Of a stretch of DNA of 64,000 bases, positions 58,473 to 64,000 are shown in pieces. A model generated the notes under the pieces. The model saw only the letters and a list, made by a program, of their open reading frames with translations. It made no database searches and was not told the origin of the DNA. The stretch comes from Plasmodium malariae. Lineage: Eukaryota > Apicomplexa > Aconoidasida > Haemosporida > Plasmodiidae. A program made the position numbers and the translations under genes. Positions within the stretch are counted from its first letter, which is position 1, and the number at the start of each line of letters is the position of its first letter. The stretch lies in assembly GCF_900090045.1 (NCBI RefSeq), contig NC_041778.1:372001-436000 (forward strand), in the 5' to 3' direction.

Positions 58473-61400
58473 TCATCATTTCTTCCTTTCTTTTTTTTTT
58501 CTTTATAAAGTACCTAAAGCGTAAATTTCCACTAGGACCTATACGCCTATTATATATTTCTTTTTCGTACGAAAAAATGGAAAGATTAATTTGTTTATTC
58601 CTCTTAATATATTGTATTTTCTCATTCTTTTTCTCTTTAACATACTTTTTCATAATTAAAAAGGATTTATCTTTTTTAAGTTCTTTTACTGAATGGTGTA
58701 TTCTTAACGCATTCAAAGAGCATGTTTTATTATTGTTCAGGCTCCTTGTATCGTCATAATATGTGGAGGTAGTACTTCTACTGTTTTTATTGCCATAATT
58801 TTGCGCCTTTTTAAATGCTATTGTTTTTACTTGCTCTTTTGCCTTTACTCCTCTTTTCCTTATATCATTCGTATTCTTCTTTTTTATTTTTTTTAATTTT
58901 TTAAGTCTTATGTTTTTAAAAACCATATAACCTTCCATACTCTGCATTTTATTCTTTGTAAAGCCAGAATTCATATTTGAAAATATACTTCTGTGGCTTC
59001 TCTTCGAAAGTCCTTTACTGTCACTACCGTTGTCACTATGACTATTATTTGCTCTTTCACTTCCTGTTACACTACCATTTTCACTATCTTTCCCAGCGCT
59101 GTGATTACTCCTCCTATCGTTCAAGTTGCTTCCTTCACCTCGTTCAAAACCAAGACTACTACTGAAACAGACATCATCACCTGCACACACACATCTGTTG
59201 CCCTTATAAACCTCTTTGTTACTAACATATTTATTTTTGCAAAAAATATTAACTAAACTATTTCGATCATTTCGATCATTTTCATCATTTCGATCATTTC
59301 GATCATTTTCATCATTTCGATCATTTCGATCATTTTCATCATTTCGATCATTTCGATCATTTACATCATTTCCATCATTTCGATCATGTCGATCATTCTG
59401 ATCATTACATTCAAAAGGTCTATTACTACTTATGTGTTGGTTATACACGAAACGGTCATCCATGTTGTGTTTACTTCTATTTGTTATGGTCCCATCAAAG
59501 CTCCTATTTTTGATCAGAGTGCTAAAGTGCAAAATATTTTCTTTTGAGATAGTAAATATTTGCGCGTTCTTTACTCTTGATTCAAATAAAAGGCAAGATT
59601 TCGATTTAGGATATAGTGTCTTTGCAGTTTTACCATCATTGTTATTACTGGTGTTATTCCTGTCATTTTTATTTTCGTTCCTCCTATTATCTTCAGAATC
59701 CCCACTGCAATCACTACAACCGCTACAATTGATGCATCCTCTTCGACTGCGATATGAACTAACCCATGTTTCGTTATTTTCATTGATTTTGAATTCATGC
59801 TTGAAGACACTGTTCATGGGAAGTGGCCTGGTGGGTTTATCAGCAAACAACGATTTGCTGTTGATATCATTTAAAATTTTGTAGTTTTTATAAGAACTAA
59901 CACTAGCCTGTTTTTTATTTTTATCCCTTCTCTTTTTATTCTTCCATTTATTAAAACACGTATCATGCGTCATATGTAAATCCTGAAAACTTTGTGCCGT
60001 TTCTATTTCCATCCTGTTTTTCCTTTTTTCCCCTTTACTACGTCTGCTTGCATAATTATTAAAGCAATTACAACTATTATTACTGCCACTACTACTATTA
60101 CCATTGCCACTACCGCTACTATTGCCACTACCGCTATTACCATTGCCACTACCGCTACTATTGCCACTACCGCTATTACCATTGCCACTACCGCTATTAC
60201 CATTGCCACTACCGCTATTACCATTGCCACTACCGCTACTATTGCCACTACCGCTATTACCATTGCCACTACCGCTACAACTACTACTACCGTTACCACT
60301 ACTACTACCGTTACCACTACCATTACTCTTCTTCTTCTTATTTTTTTTTTTTACAATTCGACGTTCACTCATTAGCAGACATTCACTGTGTGCTTTTTTA
60401 TTCGGTAGATTTTTAAAAATGTTATTGCCAAGTACATGTTTTTTCTTTTTGCAACTATTTAAAGCACTTCTTCCCTTCAGACTTTGCATTTCATCCTTGC
60501 CCTCCTCCCATGTTTTGTCATTTTCTTTATCCAGTTCATTCTTTTTTTTTTTTTTTGTTTTAACTTTTTTGATATTTCTCATACTTTTTAAAATAGTTAA
60601 TTGTTTTTCATTATATCGTGAGCTGTTTCGTTCATGCATAAAATTGCAAAAAAAACCAGACTCACAATTGCTATAATAATAATTATTATCATTATCATTA
60701 TTATTATCATTATTATCATTATTATCATTATTATTATCATTATTATCATTATTATTATCATTATTATTATCATTGTTGATATTTTGATGATCGATCGTGC
60801 TACTATCCGTTCTGCTGCTATTACCGTCAGTAACGTAACAGCTAGTGATAAAACTTCTACCATTTTTATGATTATAAATGCATTTGCTGTCTCTACGAGG
60901 GAACCACCTTGTAATGATCATTCCTCTTTTAACGTGTGTGTTACCATTTAAATCATTTGAGTCTGTGCTAAAACTTTTAATAAAACACTTTGACATGTTA
61001 TTATATTTTTTTTCTGCGTGAGAACTGCCTAGTTGATTGTTCCTATTTTTTACCATAATCCTTTTTGTTTTTGCGCACGAAGGGAATTTAGGGTTGTTCA
61101 TACTTCGGCCCCTGTAGACGCCCTCCTCACTACTTCCTTCAATGCCACTTGTATTGCAACCACTTCCTTTGCTACTCACCCTTCTTCCTACACTACTGAG
61201 ACGTCTACTCTCCTCATCGTTGTTTCCCATAGTGCTACCAACAAAATTTTCCCTTAAGAAACAGTTTAATAGAGCTCCCTCCGTGTAATTACTCGTTGCC
61301 AAATTACCAGCACAAGTGCAATTCGATGTAGCCATATGACTAGTAACACCTGTCCTATTATTGATATTTGCACTTATATTACTACCTTTTTTGTTTATAT

Positions 61401-61841
61401 TATTTTTATCGTCCTTGTATAATTTATACTGTTCGCGTAATCTACATAGTTCACACAGTCCACTCAATTCACACAGTTTACACAAGTCATACTGTCCACT
61501 ACATAACTGAGCACTTACATTTGATGCATTGGTGGATTTTTTAAAACTGGATGAAAGATCATCATTATTTTCGTATATGCCATTCGTATAATAATTTTTA
61601 CTTACTAAATTATTCCAAGTAAATGAGTTAAGATTACACTTAACTACACTTTTCTCTCCACAAGTTATTTCATTTAATGTATTAGTGTCTTTGTTTATGT
61701 ATGACTTACTATTTTCATTTACTATATTATTGTTATATTTATAGAAACTAATTAAATTAGTTTTTTCCTTTTCTTTTTGAATACCACATATTTTTTTATT
61801 AGGTATAAAAGAGTTAATGGAGTTATTCGAATCGTCAACCC

Positions 61842-61905
<64 letters not shown>

Positions 61906-62334
61906 AAATCTTATCAATTCTCTTGAATATTTGAACTCCTCTAACTTATTTATCTTGTTATTTAAGATAATATCATCATAGTTTTTACATTTGTTTGTTT
62001 GTTTTTTTTTTTTCATCATGCTGATACAATGTTTCATATTCCATTCATCCTTTGAAGCACAGTAATGAAGAGCAACACCATTGCTGTTACTTTTGCAAAT
62101 TCTTCCGTCAGAACAGTTGTTAGGGGTGCACTTTAAATGCTGCATATATTTATAGTTTATATTTTTTTTTTTAATAGTACCATTTTTGCCATTTTTATCA
62201 TTTTTATCTCTTTCATAATTATTACCATCTTTACTGTTTATTCTATCACTACTATACTTGTTCGTGTATACCTTACTTTCGTCAACATGTGAGTTAATAA
62301 TTTTTAAATTTGGGGGTACTACATAGTTTTCCAT
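58399..62334 (-). CDS. Low-complexity protein, probably the N-terminal part of the kinase
   Basis: This 1311-residue ORF overlaps the kinase ORF by 13 bases. It begins MENYVVPPNLKIINSHVDES and is almost entirely low complexity: Asn runs, an NDNNNDN tract, GSGNGNSGSG repeats (about 675-750), a DRNDEN repeat (about 980-1025), and Lys-rich blocks. Between these are short conserved-looking patches, for example CELSGLCELCRLREQYKLY (Cys-rich) and NGRSFITSCYVTDGNSS. I recognise no domain. Because it ends in basic sequence exactly at the 34-base homopolymer that precedes the kinase ORF, the simplest reading is one gene of about 2,300 residues. If it were separate, its stop would overlap the next start, which is very unusual for Plasmodium nuclear genes. 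Confidence 0.75.
58437..58470. other. 34-base homopolymer where the kinase reading frame breaks
   Basis: There are 34 T on plus (A on minus). The upstream minus ORF enters this run and stops 38 bases after it (58399). The kinase ORF is open through the run in another frame. One more A, or two fewer, would make both ORFs one. A homopolymer this long is a classic place for assembly or polymerase length error. Confidence 0.85.
59256..59400 (-). repeat. 27-base coding tandem repeat (NDRNDRNDE)
   Basis: Units of cgatcatttcgatcattttcatcattt encode alternating Asn-Asp-Arg and Asn-Asp-Glu triplets, nested 9-base repeats forming a 27-base higher-order unit. Confidence 0.92.
60070..60330 (-). repeat. 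Gly/Ser/Asn-encoding tandem repeat
   Basis: Nested 6-, 12- and 18-base units (taccgctattaccattgccac and variants) encode GSGNGNSGSGNSSG-type sequence. All frames on both strands are open, explaining the Pro/Leu and Thr/Ile-rich shadow ORFs. Confidence 0.93.
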
Positions 62335-64000
62335 TTAGACATAGGCAATGGGTCTTACAAGAGGAAAAAGTATTTTAATTATTCTTTAATTCGGAAAAAT
62401 AAACGAGTAAAAGTAAAAGTGTGTGGACGTGGGGAAGTAAATATGTACGTAAATACATGCGTACACGAACAAGTGGACAAATAAGAAAACATGTAAATTC
62501 ATACGAAAATATAACTGAATGGAAGAATTCTCATCGATGCGACACATAAACGGAAGCATATGTGATTAACAAACGAAGTAGGATTTGTAATTAGAAATGC
62601 CGCAATGTAACTGATCAAACGACTTCTGTACAGAAAAAAAAAAATAAATAAAATAAAACATAATAAAATAGTAAAATAATAAAATAAAAAAATAAAAAAA
62701 TAATAAAATAATAAAATCAAAAAATAATAAAATAAAAAAGTAAGAAAGTAAAAATATAAAAATATAAAAAAATAATAAAATCCTTGATCTAAAAGGAAAA
62801 TGTTTACTGTACTCAAAAATCGCTTCCTTAAAGCTCGTGAAATACTTCTTCAAGTTATTCTGTCCTTGATATATGCACTAACAACTAAGTAAAAATCCTT
62901 ATTACTGAAGTGTGTTTATATACTTTATTCTCCTTATTCATTTTTCTCAACCAGTTTTAGTATATTTTGCGAACGTACATGTAAACTGTAAAATAATATG
63001 TCAAAACATTTTCGAAAATTTACGCTCAGTTAATAATAATATATGAAACTAATGGATGTATACAGTTTGAAGCGAAAGTACAAGGCATAATAAATTAAAG
63101 GTAGAGAATCTACAACAGGGAGAAATAATTATAGTACACATACATATATATACATATATATTTAGTCATGTATTTATATAAAGAAAAAAAGAAAAAAATA
63201 TATATAAAAAAAAATTAAATAACAAAAATTACATATTTTTACGAAAAAAACAAACTTTTAACATTTTCATAATATAATAGAAACAAAAAAATTAATTAGA
63301 ATTTATACCTAATTTATAGTATATACAAATTATCTACAAAATAGAGTATAACCTTTTAATATGAAGCTGCAATACGAAAAATCAGAACAAAATAAAAACA
63401 TTAATTTGGTGCAAAAAGAAGAAAACGGTGAAGCAACATATGCACCGTCAACACATTGAAAAAGAAAAGAAAAAAAAAAAAAAAATAGCAGCAGAGTCAA
63501 CAGCAATATTTAATAACGCAAACATAAATAGTACAATAACGAAACAGTAACAACATCAATAGCAGTAGCAGTAGCAGTAGCAGTAACACCAACTGTAACA
63601 GCAACAGTAACAGTTTCTATTTAATCGCTTTAAGCGTGAAACTTATATTTGTGAACATGCGCAAATTAGTTACATGTAATTTTTTAACACAGTTTTTAAC
63701 TTGTTTGGCAGAATTTTTAACGCAAATATAACCATAATTTTTTGCAATTTTTAGCAATTTTTTGCAATTTTTAACAATTTTTTGCAATTTTTTGCAATTT
63801 TTAGCAATTTTTAGCAATTTTTTGCAAATATTAGCAAATATTAGCAAATATTAACAATTGTTAAGCAAATTTTAACTTTTTTAATACAAATTTTATGTAC
63901 AGGTCATAATATTTTTAGGATTTGTTCAGAAAAAAAAAAAAAAAAAATATATAAAATAAGGTAAAAAATGAAGTAAAAAATAAGGTAAAAAATAAGGTAA
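62335..64000. other. Upstream flank of the kinase gene, to the window end
   Basis: This is AT-rich 5' flank. It includes an AATAAAATA-type array (62640-62780), a CAGTAG array near 63560-63590, a GCAATTTTTA array (63735-63850) and AATAAGGTAAAA units running to the window end. I see no gene. Confidence 0.75.
63735..63850 (+). repeat. 10-11-base array (gcaatttttagcaattttt)
   Basis: About ten units with ta/tt and aatatta variants. The minus strand is open with Lys/Leu/Ile repeats but has no other coding character. Confidence 0.9.

Overview
The window is nuclear DNA from a malaria parasite (genus Plasmodium). The evidence is extreme A+T richness, long poly-A/T tracts, asparagine-, lysine- and serine-rich low-complexity inserts in conserved proteins, short AT-rich introns, and a gene set that is recognisably Plasmodium: RNA polymerase II RPB2, an acyl-CoA synthetase beside RON6, and a large divergent protein kinase. 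From memory, this gene order matches the central part of P. falciparum chromosome 2. The abundance of private minisatellites suggests a non-falciparum species, but the species cannot be fixed from the sequence alone.

Layout, left to right: RPB2 (minus, truncated by the window start, one intron near its 5' end); a GET2/CAML-like three-pass membrane protein (plus); an RS-repeat protein with an RNA polymerase II CTD-interacting (CID)-like domain (minus); a WD40-like beta-propeller protein (plus); a small coiled-coil protein (minus); a seven-exon mahogunin-like RING ubiquitin ligase (plus); a previously hidden four-exon 67-residue membrane microprotein (plus); an acyl-CoA synthetase, ACS9 by context (plus); the 15-exon rhoptry neck protein RON6 (minus); a two-exon PqiA-like multi-pass membrane protein (minus); a nine-exon coiled-coil protein (plus); and a large protein kinase gene (minus). 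The kinase now appears as two overlapping ORFs, because the frame breaks in a 34-base homopolymer.

The genes do not form an operon; each is its own nuclear transcription unit. Themes represented are transcription and RNA processing (RPB2, CID protein), ER membrane insertion (GET2-like), ubiquitin signalling (RING), lipid metabolism or membranes (ACS, PqiA-like) and invasion (RON6). Intergenic regions of 0.8-4.4 kb are AT-rich with many tandem repeats. Three contain locally GC-richer, foldable islands that could be structured RNAs.

Exon models were built by hand from splice signals, reading-frame phase and protein continuity. They explain every small open segment I could place, but they are not supported by transcript data here.
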